Shown: one piece after another, positions 35,229-45,048 of the stretch
Numbering within the stretch: the stretch's first letter is position 1
Layout: every line of letters starts with the position of its first letter
From: Janthinobacterium sp. TND4EL3
GTDB lineage: Bacteria > Pseudomonadota > Gammaproteobacteria > Burkholderiales > Burkholderiaceae_D
DNA: 64,000 nt
Direction of reading: 5' to 3'
Assembly: GCF_900156175.1 (NCBI RefSeq)
Contig: NZ_FTMV01000006.1
Location: forward strand, 124,001-188,000
Program-made: the position numbers and the translations under genes
The notes under the pieces: model-generated
What the model saw: only the letters and a program-made list of their open reading frames with translations
Database searches by the model: none
Told to the model about the DNA's origin: nothing

Positions 35229-37196
35229 TTAACGTCCCAGGCCGATCACCACGTCGAACAGGGTGCTGGCAATCTGCATGACCTTGCCGCACGCCTGGTA
35301 GGACTGCTGGTAGCGCAGCAGGTTGGCCGCCTCTTCGTCGAGGTTGACGCCGGAGACGGCCTGCTGCTGGGTACTGGTCTGCTGCAGCAAGGCCAGGCTG
35401 GCCAGGCCGCTGACCTGCACTTCGCGCGTCTTGTTGCCCACGAAGCTGACGGTTTGCGCATACGAGCCCTGGAACGTGGCATTGCCGCCATCGATGACGT
35501 TCTTCGTCTGCAAGCCCGCCAGCAGCGCCGCGTTGCGGTTGTCGCCCACGCCGCCCGAATTCGGCGCAATGGTGAAGGTGTCACCCTGGGCCGGCGCGCC
35601 CGTCATGCTGACATTGATGCCGCCAAAACTGAAACTGTCGCCTTCCGTATAGGGGATGTTGGCCGTGCCGGCCGGATAGGTCGTCGTGGCGCCGTTCAAG
35701 CCCTTGACCGTCACCGCCTGGCCCGCCGGGAAACCCGTCAGCGAGGTGGTCGCCTTGTCATAGGTCAAGGTCAGGGGACCCGTCAGGGCATTGCCCGGGG
35801 TCAGGTAGGCCTTGTCGACGGAGCCGGCGCTGAGCTTGCCGGAACCCGTATTGGCCACCGGCGCCGAGGTGGCGATGGGGGCCGCGGCGGCGATCTTGTT
35901 GCGGTCCGTGATCTGCACGGCCAGGCCGGCCGCGCCATTCGCCGTCGGCCTGATGACGTAATTATCACCCTGGGCGGCCGTGCCCGAGATCGAGAAATCG
36001 ACGCCGTCGATGGTTTGCGGCCCCGTTTGCGGATACGGATTGATGATGGTGTGGGTGCCGTCGGACTCGCGCGTCACCACATAGTTGCTGCCGTCGTACT
36101 TCAGGCTGTAATCGCTGGCCGTCAGCTTGGTGGGGTCGCTGACCTTGGCCGACAGCACGGTGGTGCTGCTGGCGTTGTTGCCGCGGTCGGCGCCGATCAC
36201 GGGGTCCGGCACCTTGAAGAAATCGCCGCCCATGGCGCCGTTCAGGTCCTGGCCCAGCTTGTGCTGGTCGTTGAAGGTGGTCGCCAGCGCGATGGCCACC
36301 TTGCCCAGCGAGTTCTGGACATTGTCCAGCGTGCCGCTGCGGAAATCCAGCAGGCCGCCCAGCGAGCCGCCGGCCAGGGAGCTGTCCGGCAGCACGGAGA
36401 CGGTGCTGCCCGTGACATAGCCCACCTCGATGCGGTTCGGGTCCGTCCGCGAGGGCGTGGCCGCCAGCTGGAAGCTGCGGTCCGCCACCACCAGGGGCTG
36501 GCCCGCGCCGATGGAAATGGTGACGGTATTGTTGGCGGCGGGCTGTACCGTCGCCTTTACATATTTGTTCAATTCCGTGATCAGCTGGTCGCGCTGGTCC
36601 AGCAGGTCGTTGGGCTGGTTGCTGGCGTCGACCGACAACTGGGAAATCGACTTGTTCAGGTCGGCCAGCTGCTTGGCGTAGGTATTGATGACCGTCACAT
36701 TCGACGTGATCTGCGAATTGACGCCGTCGCCGATCTCCGTCAGGCGCGCGCTCAGGCCCTGGAAACGCGAAGCGAGCGAGCCGGCGCTCGACAGCAGCGC
36801 CTGGCGCGAGGCCACCGACGAGGGATTGGCGCTGAAGTCCTGCACGCCCTTGAAGAAATCCTGCATGGCCGGCGACAGGCCCGCCGTGGGATCGGCCAGC
36901 AGGTTGTCGATCTGGCTGATCTGGGTGTAATAGGTGTCGAGGGCGCTGGTGGCGCTTTGCGCGGCATTGACCTGGGTGGCCATGAAGCTGTCGTACTGGC
37001 GCTTGATCTGCGACACTTCCGTGCCCGTGCCGACGAAGCCATAGCCGGCAAAGTTGGACTGCGAAGTCTGCTGCAGCACCACCTGGCGGTTGTAGCCGGC
37101 CACATTCGCATTGGTGATGTTATGCCCGGTCGTCGACAGGCCCACCTGCGCTGCAAGCAAACCGCTCTTACCGATGCTGAGTAGATTCGAAGTCAT
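35229..37196 (-). CDS. flgK: flagellar hook-associated protein 1 (FlgK)
   Basis: The 655-residue protein is the first hook-filament junction protein. The N-terminus carries NIGKSGLLAAQ-like and TTGHNITNANVAGYNRQ motifs. The C-terminus has VNLDEEAANLLRYQQSYQA, shared by the rod-hook-HAP family. The centre is long and Ala/Thr/Gly-rich. A sigma28 promoter lies 29 bp upstream. Confidence 0.96.
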   Translation of the reverse strand: MTSNLLSIGKSGLLAAQVGLSTTGHNITNANVAGYNRQVVLQQTSQSNFAGYGFVGTGTEVSQIKRQYDSFMATQVNAAQSATSALDTYYTQISQIDNLLADPTAGLSPAMQDFFKGVQDFSANPSSVASRQALLSSAGSLASRFQGLSARLTEIGDGVNSQITSNVTVINTYAKQLADLNKSISQLSVDASNQPNDLLDQRDQLITELNKYVKATVQPAANNTVTISIGAGQPLVVADRSFQLAATPSRTDPNRIEVGYVTGSTVSVLPDSSLAGGSLGGLLDFRSGTLDNVQNSLGKVAIALATTFNDQHKLGQDLNGAMGGDFFKVPDPVIGADRGNNASSTTVLSAKVSDPTKLTASDYSLKYDGSNYVVTRESDGTHTIINPYPQTGPQTIDGVDFSISGTAAQGDNYVIRPTANGAAGLAVQITDRNKIAAAAPIATSAPVANTGSGKLSAGSVDKAYLTPGNALTGPLTLTYDKATTSLTGFPAGQAVTVKGLNGATTTYPAGTANIPYTEGDSFSFGGINVSMTGAPAQGDTFTIAPNSGGVGDNRNAALLAGLQTKNVIDGGNATFQGSYAQTVSFVGNKTREVQVSGLASLALLQQTSTQQQAVSGVNLDEEAANLLRYQQSYQACGKVMQIASTLFDVVIGLGR

Positions 37197-37224
37197 GGTG
37201 TCTTAATGGTTACCGTCAAGAGTA

Positions 37225-37251
37225 TTTACGGCAGCCGCGGCGAAAACTTGA
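37225..37251 (-). promoter_or_regulatory. sigma28 promoter of flgKL
   Basis: Read on the minus strand: TCAAGTTT (37251-37244), an 11-nt spacer and GCCGTAAA (37232-37225). The -35 is identical to that of fliC and the -10 has one deviation in the core. It sits in the 88-bp gap between flgJ and flgK. Confidence 0.85.
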
Positions 37252-37284
37252 AGCGCGCGGCCGGCACAGGGGCATGGAAGAGGA

Positions 37285-38211
37285 TTAACCGACCAGCGAA
37301 TTTTTGATGATTTTTGTCAATTTGGCAGCGTAATTCGGGTCCGTCGCATAGCCGGCCTTTTGCAAGCCCTGGGCGAACGTGCTGGCGTCGCCCGCGCTGG
37401 CCAACACTTTTTCGTAGCGTTTGTTGTTGGTAATCAACTGCGCATAATCCTTGAAGCTGTCCGCGTAGCTGTCGTAGGCGCGGAATTTTTCCACCTTGCG
37501 CTGCGCCTTGCCATTCACATATTCCGTGGTGACGGCTTCCGTGACCTTGCCCTTCCAGTCGCTCGACGCCTTGATGCCGAACAGGTTGTGGCTGCTGCTG
37601 CCGTCGCGGCCGACGATTTCGCGCTTGCCCCAGCCCGTTTCCAGCGCCGCCTGGCCCAGCATGAACTTGGCCGGGATGCCGGTGGCGCGGCTCGCTTCTT
37701 CCGCATGCACGCCCAGCTTTTCCTGGAAGGCGCGCACGTGCGGCGCCTGCGTGGCGTTGGTCTTGTCGCTGAGTGTCTTGCCGGTGGCCGCGGCGCTGGC
37801 GGCGCCGTCCGTCAGCGCGCCCTGCTGCTGGCGGAAGGCGGCCAGCGCCTGCGCCATGCTCGAGGAACGGGGCGACGGCGCTTCGGCGCCATCGGCGGCC
37901 AGCGCCTGGTTCGAGGACGACAGCTGGCGGATCAGCACGTCAGCCAGGCCCGTGCCCCGCTTGGCCAGGTTCTGGCTCGTCTGCTGGTCCAGCATCGAGG
38001 TGTACATCTTGCTTTGCTGGCTATCCATGATGCCGTCCTGCGGCGAGGCGTCACGCATGCTTTTCATCATCATGTTGATGAACATGGCCTCGAATTGCGT
38101 GGCCGCTTCTTTCAGCGCGGCAGGGTCCTTCGCCTTGGCGGACTGGCGCAAGCCATCCATGCCCTTGACGTCGTAGGCGGCGGTATTGCTGAGGTCGGTT
38201 TGACTGATCAT
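37285..38211 (-). CDS. flgJ: flagellar rod assembly protein and muramidase FlgJ
   Basis: The 308-residue protein has both expected halves. Residues about 15-110 form the rod cap (AATQFEAMFINMMMKSMRDA, MYTSMLDQQTSQNLAKRGTG). Residues about 155-305 form the glucosaminidase domain that opens the cell wall (GIPAKFMLGQAALETGWGK, SSHNLFGIKASSDWKG), where the catalytic Glu lies in ALETGWG. A low-complexity Ala/Gln linker joins them. Confidence 0.95.
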   Translation of the reverse strand: MISQTDLSNTAAYDVKGMDGLRQSAKAKDPAALKEAATQFEAMFINMMMKSMRDASPQDGIMDSQQSKMYTSMLDQQTSQNLAKRGTGLADVLIRQLSSSNQALAADGAEAPSPRSSSMAQALAAFRQQQGALTDGAASAAATGKTLSDKTNATQAPHVRAFQEKLGVHAEEASRATGIPAKFMLGQAALETGWGKREIVGRDGSSSHNLFGIKASSDWKGKVTEAVTTEYVNGKAQRKVEKFRAYDSYADSFKDYAQLITNNKRYEKVLASAGDASTFAQGLQKAGYATDPNYAAKLTKIIKNSLVG

Positions 38212-38221
38212 GGCGTGCCCA

Positions 38222-39337
38222 TCAAATGATTTCGAGTTCGGCGCGCAGCGAACCGGCCGCCTTCATCGCCTGCAGGATGGCCAGCAAGTCTTGCGGCGAG
38301 GCGCCGATGGCGTTGAGGGCTTTCACCACGTCCGACAGCGAGGCGCCGCCCTTGACCAGCATGACCTTGCCCGGTTCCTTCTTGATATCGATCTGCGCCG
38401 TCTGCGTGACCACCGTGCGTCCGCCCGACAGGGGTGCCGGCTGGCTCACCTGCGGCTCCACATTGATGGTGACGGACAGGTTGCCGTGCGAAATGGCGCA
38501 CGTGTCGAGGGTCACGGACTGGTTCATCACGACCGATCCCGTGCGCGCATTCATGATGACCTTGGCCGCCAGGCGGGCCGGGTTGACTTCGATGCTTTCC
38601 AGCTGGCCCAGGAAGGATACGCGCTGGTCGCTGCCGCCCGGCGACTGCACCTGGATCACGCGCCCGTCCAGCGCGGCGGCCGTGCCGGGGCCATAGCGGC
38701 TGTTGATGGCCTCGACGACGCGGCTGGCGGTGGCGAAATCGGTGGCGTTCAATTCCAGGCGTATCGTGTTGTTGGCGCCCAGCGCCGAAGGCACGGTGCG
38801 CTCGACGGTGGCGCCGCCCGAGATGCGGCCCACGCTCAGGTGATTGATGACGACGGAGCTGCCGGCCGCCTGCGCGCCCACGCCGCCCACCAGCACGTTG
38901 CCTTGCGCCATGCCATACACCTGGCCGTCGGCGCCCTTCAGCGGCGTCATCAATAACGTGCCGCCACGCAAGCTTTTCGCATTGCCCATCGACGATACCG
39001 TCACGTCGAGCAGCTGGCCCGGCTGGGCAAACGGCGGCAGCGACGTCGTCACCATCACGGCAGCCACGTTTTTCAGCTGCAAACTGGTGCCTTGCGGCAA
39101 GTTGATGCCCTGCTGCTGCAGCATCGCCGCCACGCTCTGGATGGTGAACGGGGTTTGCGTGGTCTGGTCGCCGCTGCCGTCGAGGCCGACGACGAGGCCA
39201 TAGCCCATCAGCTGATTCTGGCGCACGCCGGCGATGCTGGCCAGGTCCTTGATGCGCTCGGCCTGCGCCACGGGCGCCAGCAGCGCGCAAGCGAGGCCGC
39301 AGACGGCCAGCAAGCGGGGAAAGGTCAGGGTCGCCAT
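38222..39337 (-). CDS. flgI: flagellar P-ring protein FlgI
   Basis: The 371-residue periplasmic protein forms the P ring in the peptidoglycan layer. It has a signal peptide ([18 protein letters not shown]) followed by the mature start [20 protein letters not shown]. Conserved runs [12 protein letters not shown] and [15 protein letters not shown] follow. It starts 2 nt after flgH and ends 10 nt before flgJ. Confidence 0.96.
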   Translation of the reverse strand: MATLTFPRLLAVCGLACALLAPVAQAERIKDLASIAGVRQNQLMGYGLVVGLDGSGDQTTQTPFTIQSVAAMLQQQGINLPQGTSLQLKNVAAVMVTTSLPPFAQPGQLLDVTVSSMGNAKSLRGGTLLMTPLKGADGQVYGMAQGNVLVGGVGAQAAGSSVVINHLSVGRISGGATVERTVPSALGANNTIRLELNATDFATASRVVEAINSRYGPGTAAALDGRVIQVQSPGGSDQRVSFLGQLESIEVNPARLAAKVIMNARTGSVVMNQSVTLDTCAISHGNLSVTINVEPQVSQPAPLSGGRTVVTQTAQIDIKKEPGKVMLVKGGASLSDVVKALNAIGASPQDLLAILQAMKAAGSLRAELEII

Positions 39338-39339
39338 GA

Positions 39340-39990
39340 TCAGAACGGCAACAGGCTGAGGAAGAAGCGCGACGCCATCGAGGCCATCTCGGCGCGGTCG
39401 ATCTGGCTGTTGGTGCGGTATTCGACGCGCGCGTCGGCCACCTGGGTCGATGGCACGACGTTACCGATGCCGATGGTATCGGGATTGACCATGCCCGAGA
39501 AGCGGATGAATTCCGTGCCCTTGTTCATGGCAATCTGCTTCTCGCCAGCAACGATCAAGTTGCCGTTCGGCAATACTTCAATGACCGTCACGCCGATCGT
39601 GCCGGAAAAGGTGTTGCTGGCGGACTGGTTGTCGCCATCCGCAAACTTGGTCGCGCCGTTCGCCGAGACGGTGCCGCCCAGGCGGCCCTGGGCGAAACCA
39701 GGCGTGCTGAAACCCACGCTGCCCGACTTGTTGCCGGAGCTGGCGCCCGCCTTGACGGCGTTCGTGCGCTCGGTGATGGCGATCGTCATGGTGTCGCCCA
39801 CATGGCGCGCGCGGCGGTCTTCGAAGGCGGGACGGTAGGTCGACGGCTGGTAGATGGAGCCGTTGTTGACGACCACGGGTTCGGGCATGGGCGCGCGCGT
39901 GGTGGTCGGGTATGGCACGATCGAGGTGGGCGTGATGGCGCAGCCGGACAGCAGGACTGCGGACATGAGGGCGATGATGGGGTATTGCAT
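39340..39990 (-). CDS. flgH: flagellar L-ring lipoprotein FlgH
   Basis: The 216-residue protein forms the outer-membrane L ring. The start is set at ATG 39990 because GGAGG lies 7 nt upstream and the signal peptide [17 protein letters not shown] then reads correctly to a lipobox (LSGC). Conserved segments are [19 protein letters not shown], LVVxGEK-like [10 protein letters not shown] and [20 protein letters not shown]. Confidence 0.95.
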   Translation of the reverse strand: MQYPIIALMSAVLLSGCAITPTSIVPYPTTTRAPMPEPVVVNNGSIYQPSTYRPAFEDRRARHVGDTMTIAITERTNAVKAGASSGNKSGSVGFSTPGFAQGRLGGTVSANGATKFADGDNQSASNTFSGTIGVTVIEVLPNGNLIVAGEKQIAMNKGTEFIRFSGMVNPDTIGIGNVVPSTQVADARVEYRTNSQIDRAEMASMASRFFLSLLPF

Positions 39991-40040
39991 GACGAACCTC
40001 CGCTGCCATCCGGCGGCGGATGGCATGACGACTATGAAAA

Positions 40041-40823
40041 TTAAAGTTGCGACAACTTCTGCAGCATCTGGTCGGACGTGGTGATGGCCTTGCTGTTGAT
40101 CTCGTAGGCGCGCTGCGTCTGGATCATGTTGACCATTTCCTCGGCCACGTTGACGTTCGACGTTTCGATATAGCCCTGCATCAGCACGCCGGCGCCGTTG
40201 GTGCCCGGGGTATTGGTCTGCGCCACGCCGGAGGCGCCCGTTTCCATGTACAGGTTTTCGCCCTTCGATTCCAGGCCGGCCGGATTGACGAAGGTGGTCA
40301 GCTGCAGCGAGCCGATTTGCGATGGCGCAACAGTGTTGGGCAAGGTGACGGAAACGGTGCCGTCGCGCGCCACGGTCAGGCTCAGCGCATTCGTCGGCAC
40401 GGTGATGGCGGGCTGGATGACGAAGCCTTCGGACGTCACCAACTGGCCGTTGGCATCGGTCTGGAAGGAGCCGTCGCGCGTGTAGGCGGTGGCGCCGTCC
40501 GGCAGCAGCACCTGGAAAAAGCCCGTGCCGTTGACCATCACGTCGCGCGAATTGCCGGACGCCTGGGGATTGCCCTGGGTATGGATGCGTTCGGTAGCCA
40601 CGGTGCGCACGCCCGTGCCGATCTGCAAGCCCGATGGCAGCTGGGTCTGCTGGGAAGATTGCGCGCCCGGCTGGCGCACATTTTGATACAGCAAGTCTTC
40701 AAACACGGCGCGCGACTTCTTGAAGCCCGTGGTGCTGACGTTGGCCAGGTTATTGGCGATCACGTCCATCTGCGTCTGCTGCGCTTCCAGGCCGGTTTTG
40801 GCAATCCAAAGGGAACGAATCAT
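40041..40823 (-). CDS. flgG: flagellar distal rod protein FlgG
   Basis: The 260-residue protein builds the distal rod. It begins [20 protein letters not shown] with [19 protein letters not shown], and ends in [20 protein letters not shown], both signatures of the family. TTGGAG precedes the start. Confidence 0.97.
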   Translation of the reverse strand: MIRSLWIAKTGLEAQQTQMDVIANNLANVSTTGFKKSRAVFEDLLYQNVRQPGAQSSQQTQLPSGLQIGTGVRTVATERIHTQGNPQASGNSRDVMVNGTGFFQVLLPDGATAYTRDGSFQTDANGQLVTSEGFVIQPAITVPTNALSLTVARDGTVSVTLPNTVAPSQIGSLQLTTFVNPAGLESKGENLYMETGASGVAQTNTPGTNGAGVLMQGYIETSNVNVAEEMVNMIQTQRAYEINSKAITTSDQMLQKLSQL

Positions 40824-40883
40824 GATTTTTCTCCAATAACAGCGCTAGACTATTTCTATGCGACCATTATGCGGGCGCCCCCA

Positions 40884-41627
40884 TCAATTCAAAGCGAGGA
40901 TCTGGGTGGCTTTCGCCGCGTTATTCTCGGCATTCTTCAACAAACTCATTTGCGTTTCGAACTGGCGCGCCAGGGCGATCATGCTGACCATGGAGTCGAC
41001 GGGGCTGACATTGCTGCCTTCCAGGGCCCCGGTGGTCAGCTTGACGGCCTGGTCGGCCTGCGCGACGGTGCCATCCTTCAGGCGGAACAGGCCGTCGTCG
41101 CCGCGCACCAGCTGCTGCTCGGGCGGATTGACCAGCTTGATGCGGCCCAGCACCGTGGATGGCCCCGGCGGCACGTCCGTGGAAATCGTGCCCACCGTGC
41201 CGTCGCTGGCGATGGCCACCGTCACGCCCGGCGGAATGGCCATCGGCCCCGTGTCGCCCTGCACCATCAGGCCGCCCTGCGTCTGCAGCATGCCGTTTTC
41301 ATTGAGCTTCAGGGCGCCGTTGCGCGTATAGGCTTCGGAACCGTCGGCCGACTGCACGGCGATCCAGCCCGCGTTTTCCACGGCCACGTCGAGCGCGCGG
41401 CCCGTGTGCAGCATGGGCCCTTGCGTAAAATCAGATCCGACCGTCGAATCGACGACGAAGGCGCGCGTCGGCATCATGCCGTCGGCCACCACGGGCACGG
41501 CGCGGAACGAGTCGAGCTGGGCACGGAAACCCGTGCTGGTGGCGTTCGCCAGGTTGTTCGCCGTGGTCGCCTGCTTGTCCAGGATGTGCTTGGCGCCCGA
41601 GCCGGCGGTGTAGATGAGACGGTCCAT
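40884..41627 (-). CDS. flgF: flagellar proximal rod protein FlgF
   Basis: The 247-residue rod protein starts MDRLIYTAGSGAKHILDKQA with TTANNLANATSTGFRAQLD, and ends in SNVSPVDSMVSMIALARQFE. GGGAG lies 10 nt before the ATG. A terminator-like hairpin separates it from flgE upstream. Confidence 0.96.
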   Translation of the reverse strand: MDRLIYTAGSGAKHILDKQATTANNLANATSTGFRAQLDSFRAVPVVADGMMPTRAFVVDSTVGSDFTQGPMLHTGRALDVAVENAGWIAVQSADGSEAYTRNGALKLNENGMLQTQGGLMVQGDTGPMAIPPGVTVAIASDGTVGTISTDVPPGPSTVLGRIKLVNPPEQQLVRGDDGLFRLKDGTVAQADQAVKLTTGALEGSNVSPVDSMVSMIALARQFETQMSLLKNAENNAAKATQILALN

Positions 41628-41650
41628 TTTTTATTTCTCCCAAACCAACA

Positions 41651-41675
41651 ATAAAATCGGGGGCATGCGCCCCCG
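41651..41675 (-). terminator. hairpin with T-rich tail between flgE and flgF
   Basis: On the minus strand, CGGGGGC (41675-41669) and GCCCCCG (41664-41658) close a four-base loop and are followed by ATTTTAT. It lies 10 bp after flgE and 24 bp before flgF within one operon, so it could attenuate readthrough and separate flgBCDE from flgFGHIJ. Confidence 0.7.
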
Positions 41676-41684
41676 GTCAACTTA

Positions 41685-43232
41685 TTAGCGGAGGTTGACT
41701 AAGGTTTGTAACACCGAATCCTGCGTCTTGATGGTCTGCGCATTCGCCTGGTAGGCGCGCTGCGCCGTGATCATGTTGACCAGTTCGGCCGTCAGGTCCA
41801 CGTTCGACACTTCCACGGCCGAGGCGCGCAAGTCGCCCAGGCCGCCCGAGCGCGGCTCGCCCGTCATCGGGCTGCCCGAGGTCGAGCTTTCCGCCCAGGC
41901 ATTGTTGCCCAGCGGCTCAAGGCCGTTCGGATTGGAAAACTTGGTCAATACCACCTGGCCCAGGTCGCGCGTCTTGCCATTGTTGTACTGCCCCTGGATC
42001 ACGCCATCGCTGCCCACGACGAAACGGTCCAGCTGGCCGGCCGAGTAGCCATCGGCCACGGTGCGCTTTTCGCTGGTGGACGAACTGAGCTGGGTGGAAT
42101 TGGTAAAGTCGACCTTGATCGCCAGGTTGGCATTCGCGCCCGTGGCGGGGAAGACGGGCAGGTTGATCGTCACCGGCAGGGTTTGCGGCGGCGTCAGGGC
42201 CAGCATGGCGGCCTTGTCCAGGCTGCCGACGCTGTTGAACACCAGCGAAGCCGACCTCACGGCGGGCACCTCGGTCACCGAGGAAATATTGGCGTCGATC
42301 TGGTCCGGCGTCAGGCTGGAGTTGATGCCGTCGGGCACGGCGCTGCCGTAGGTGGCGCTGATGGCGGCCAGCTGGGCCGGGCTGGCGCCGGCGGCGGCGG
42401 CGGCAGTGCGCACGGCGGCGCCGGCCGCATTGCCGTAGGCCACGGCGGCGGCCGTGATGTTGGCGGGTACCAGCGGCACGGCCGTGACGGCGGCCTGGTA
42501 GGCGGCGCGCGCGGCCACCGAGGCGGCATCGGTCTGCGCGGCGGACGCCACTTTCGCGCTGGTGATTTCCTTGCCGTCAGTGGCCGTGTAGACATCCCAG
42601 GTATTGGTGCCCGTCTTGACGTAGAAATTCGACATGGTGTGCGAATTGCCCAGCGAATCGTAGACGGGCACGGGGAATTGCTTGGTCCACGATTTTTGCT
42701 CGCCCACGGTGAACGGCACCACGGTCGGCATGGCCGAATTGGAATCGAGGTTGACCTGGGTATCGACCTTGGTGGTCGCCTGCGGCGCCATGTCGGACGG
42801 GTCGATCTGCAGCGGCACGGTGGCGCCGGCCAGGATCTTGCCGTTCGCATCGGCCGGGTAGCCCGTCAGCTGGGCTTTCTGGGCATTGATGATGAAGCCG
42901 TTCTTGTCGACCTGGAACTGGCCGTTGCGCGAATACTGGATGGCGCCGTTCACGCTGGTGCGGAAGAAACCGCCGCCGTTGATGGCGATGTCGAGCGGAT
43001 TCGACGAGCTTTCCAGGTTGCCCTGGTTAAACAGCTGCGCCACTTGCGACACGGACACGCCGATGCCGGGCTGGTTGCCGCCCACGCCATACAACGAGTT
43101 GGCATAAATGTCGGCAAACTGCGCCTGCGACTGCTTGAAACCCACGGTGGCCGAGTTGGCGATATTGTTACCGATGACGTCCAGCGATTTGGCGGCGCCA
43201 TTCAAGCCGCTCAGGCCTTGTTGGAAAGACAT
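41685..43232 (-). CDS. flgE: flagellar hook protein FlgE
   Basis: The 515-residue protein is the hook subunit. The N-terminus (MSFQQGLSGLNGAAKSLDVI, GNNIANSATVGFKQSQAQFA) and the C-terminus (VSNVDLTAELVNMITAQRAY) are typical. It is longer than the roughly 400-residue enterobacterial form because of outer-domain insertions. One of these is an Ala/Val-rich stretch at about 230-320 (AYQAAVTAVPLVPANITAAA). AGGAGAACAC precedes the ATG. Confidence 0.95.
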   Translation of the reverse strand: MSFQQGLSGLNGAAKSLDVIGNNIANSATVGFKQSQAQFADIYANSLYGVGGNQPGIGVSVSQVAQLFNQGNLESSSNPLDIAINGGGFFRTSVNGAIQYSRNGQFQVDKNGFIINAQKAQLTGYPADANGKILAGATVPLQIDPSDMAPQATTKVDTQVNLDSNSAMPTVVPFTVGEQKSWTKQFPVPVYDSLGNSHTMSNFYVKTGTNTWDVYTATDGKEITSAKVASAAQTDAASVAARAAYQAAVTAVPLVPANITAAAVAYGNAAGAAVRTAAAAAGASPAQLAAISATYGSAVPDGINSSLTPDQIDANISSVTEVPAVRSASLVFNSVGSLDKAAMLALTPPQTLPVTINLPVFPATGANANLAIKVDFTNSTQLSSSTSEKRTVADGYSAGQLDRFVVGSDGVIQGQYNNGKTRDLGQVVLTKFSNPNGLEPLGNNAWAESSTSGSPMTGEPRSGGLGDLRASAVEVSNVDLTAELVNMITAQRAYQANAQTIKTQDSVLQTLVNLR

Positions 43233-43286
43233 TGTGTTCTCCTGGTAGGAAATAGGGGTAGAGGGTCTACGCTACAAATGAGCGGC

Positions 43287-43985
43287 TTACAAAATCTGTT
43301 TCACGTCGGCCATGGTGATGCTGCCCACACCCGGCACGTTCAATTTCACGCCATTCGCCCCCGTCGACACGCTGGCGACCGAACCGAACATCAGCGCCGC
43401 CGCATCCGTGAGCTTGGCGCCGCCGCGCGTGGCTTCCACCGAGAAAGTGTAGGCGCCGTCAGGCAGCACGATGTTCTTGCCATCCTTGTCGAGGTCGGCG
43501 GTGGAGCCGTTCCAGCCCAGCGGCAGGGTACCGGCGTCCTGCGGCCCCAGGTCGATGGAATGGACTTCCTTGCCCGCGCTGTTGTAGATGATGACCTTGA
43601 CGCTGTCGGCCGGCGTCGCCAGGTCCACGCCCAGCAGGGCCGCGCTCTTGCTCAGGTTGATACTCTTGCCTGCAGTCAACACGCCGTGGCCGATGATATT
43701 CGCCGCCTGCATGGATTCGGCCTGCTGGTAGCTGGTTTTCAGGGTTTCCAGCGTGGTATTGAGCTTGTTGACGCCCGTCACCGTGGACAGCTGGGCCAAC
43801 TGGCTGGTCAGCTGCGCATTGTCGAGCGGGTTCATCGGGTCCTGGTTTTGCAGCTGGGTCACCAGCAGCGTCAGGAACTTGTTCGTTTCCTCCTCGACGC
43901 TGCCCTTCGCGGCCGTCGTCTTCTTCGGATTCATCGTCGCCATCAGGTCGGTGACGGGGGCGGTGCTGGTATCGATGGTTGCCAT
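43287..43985 (-). CDS. flgD: flagellar hook cap protein FlgD
   Basis: The 232-residue scaffold directs hook assembly and is later removed. The N-terminal part has the conserved FLTLLVTQLQNQDPMNPLDN and LTSQLAQLSTVTGVNKLN. The C-terminal part has Ig/FlgD-like strands (GWNGSTADLDKDGKNIVLPD, GAYTFSVEA). The start is ATG 43985; an in-frame TTG nine bases earlier is less likely. Confidence 0.95.
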   Translation of the reverse strand: MATIDTSTAPVTDLMATMNPKKTTAAKGSVEEETNKFLTLLVTQLQNQDPMNPLDNAQLTSQLAQLSTVTGVNKLNTTLETLKTSYQQAESMQAANIIGHGVLTAGKSINLSKSAALLGVDLATPADSVKVIIYNSAGKEVHSIDLGPQDAGTLPLGWNGSTADLDKDGKNIVLPDGAYTFSVEATRGGAKLTDAAALMFGSVASVSTGANGVKLNVPGVGSITMADVKQIL

Positions 43986-44000
43986 AATGGTCAATCAGCC

Positions 44001-44402
44001 TTATTGGCCGAGCGTGAGGGTTTTCAGGAGCAGCGACTTGGCCGCGTTCATGGTTTCCACGTTGGTCTGGTAGGAACGCGAGGCCGACAGCATGTTGACC
44101 ATCTCGTCGACCGTATTCACGTTGGGCATGGTGACGTAGCCCTTCTCGTCGGCCAGCGGATTCTTCGGGTCGTACACCAGCTTCATCGGCGACGGGTCCT
44201 CGATCACCTTCTGCACCTTGACGGCCGTGGCGCCGTTGGCCATGGGCACGGCTTCAAACACCACCTGCTTGGCGCGATAGGCTTCGCCCGTGGCGCTGGT
44301 GGCGCTGTCCGCATTGGCCAGGTTGCTGGCCACCGTGTTCAGGCGCTGCGCCTGGGCGCTCATGGCCGAACCGGACACATTAAAGATATTAAACAGCGAC
44401 AT
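44001..44402 (-). CDS. flgC: flagellar proximal rod protein FlgC
   Basis: The 133-residue protein starts [20 protein letters not shown] with [14 protein letters not shown], and ends with [20 protein letters not shown]. It is a canonical FlgC, 2 nt after flgB. Confidence 0.97.
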   Translation of the reverse strand: MSLFNIFNVSGSAMSAQAQRLNTVASNLANADSATSATGEAYRAKQVVFEAVPMANGATAVKVQKVIEDPSPMKLVYDPKNPLADEKGYVTMPNVNTVDEMVNMLSASRSYQTNVETMNAAKSLLLKTLTLGQ

Positions 44403-44404
44403 GA

Positions 44405-44857
44405 TTACTGTCCTCCCTGGATGGCCGTCAGCATGCCCTTGATCTGCGAGTTGAGGAAGGTCACGGCCGCCTCGTAGCGGATGGCGTTGTCGGCAAAGGC
44501 GTTGCGTTCAAGGTCCATGTCGACCGTATTGCCATCGACGGCGCCCTGGGCCGGCGCGCGGTACAGCAGCGGCGTGCCGTCGACCAGGGTCTCGACCTTG
44601 CCACCGGTGCTGCCACCCACGGCTGCGGCGACGCCCTTGCCCGGCATATGCTGCGGCGCCGTGCCCTTCAGGGCGGGCGGCACGCCATCCTTGCGCGCCA
44701 TCGCTCCCTTCAGGGCGGCGGCGAAATCGACGTCGCGCGCCTTGTAATTGGGCGTGTCGGCATTGGCGATATTCGAGGCGAGCAATTCCTGGCGCGTCGA
44801 GCGCAGGCTCAGCGCCGTCTCGTTGAAGCGCATGTAATCGTCGAGTTTCCCTATCAT
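44405..44857 (-). CDS. flgB: flagellar proximal rod protein FlgB
   Basis: The 150-residue rod protein has [20 protein letters not shown] and [19 protein letters not shown] near its N-terminus and [19 protein letters not shown] at its end. It is the first gene of flgBCDEFGHIJ. GGAGC lies 6 nt before the ATG. It is divergent from flgA. Confidence 0.96.
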   Translation of the reverse strand: MIGKLDDYMRFNETALSLRSTRQELLASNIANADTPNYKARDVDFAAALKGAMARKDGVPPALKGTAPQHMPGKGVAAAVGGSTGGKVETLVDGTPLLYRAPAQGAVDGNTVDMDLERNAFADNAIRYEAAVTFLNSQIKGMLTAIQGGQ

Positions 44858-45048
44858 GTCAGGCTCCGGAAAGATCTGCCACTGGCGCCAGAGATGGCGG
44901 AAGGATGGCGGTATAGTGATGACAGGAAATATAGTAAGGCGGGCGCCTGCCAGGCCATCGCCGGATCAGACCGCACTTTTACCCCTTAATCGGCGCTTCA
45001 AACAGGGCGGCGGGCACTATCATGGCAACATTCCAGAGGCCTATCACC

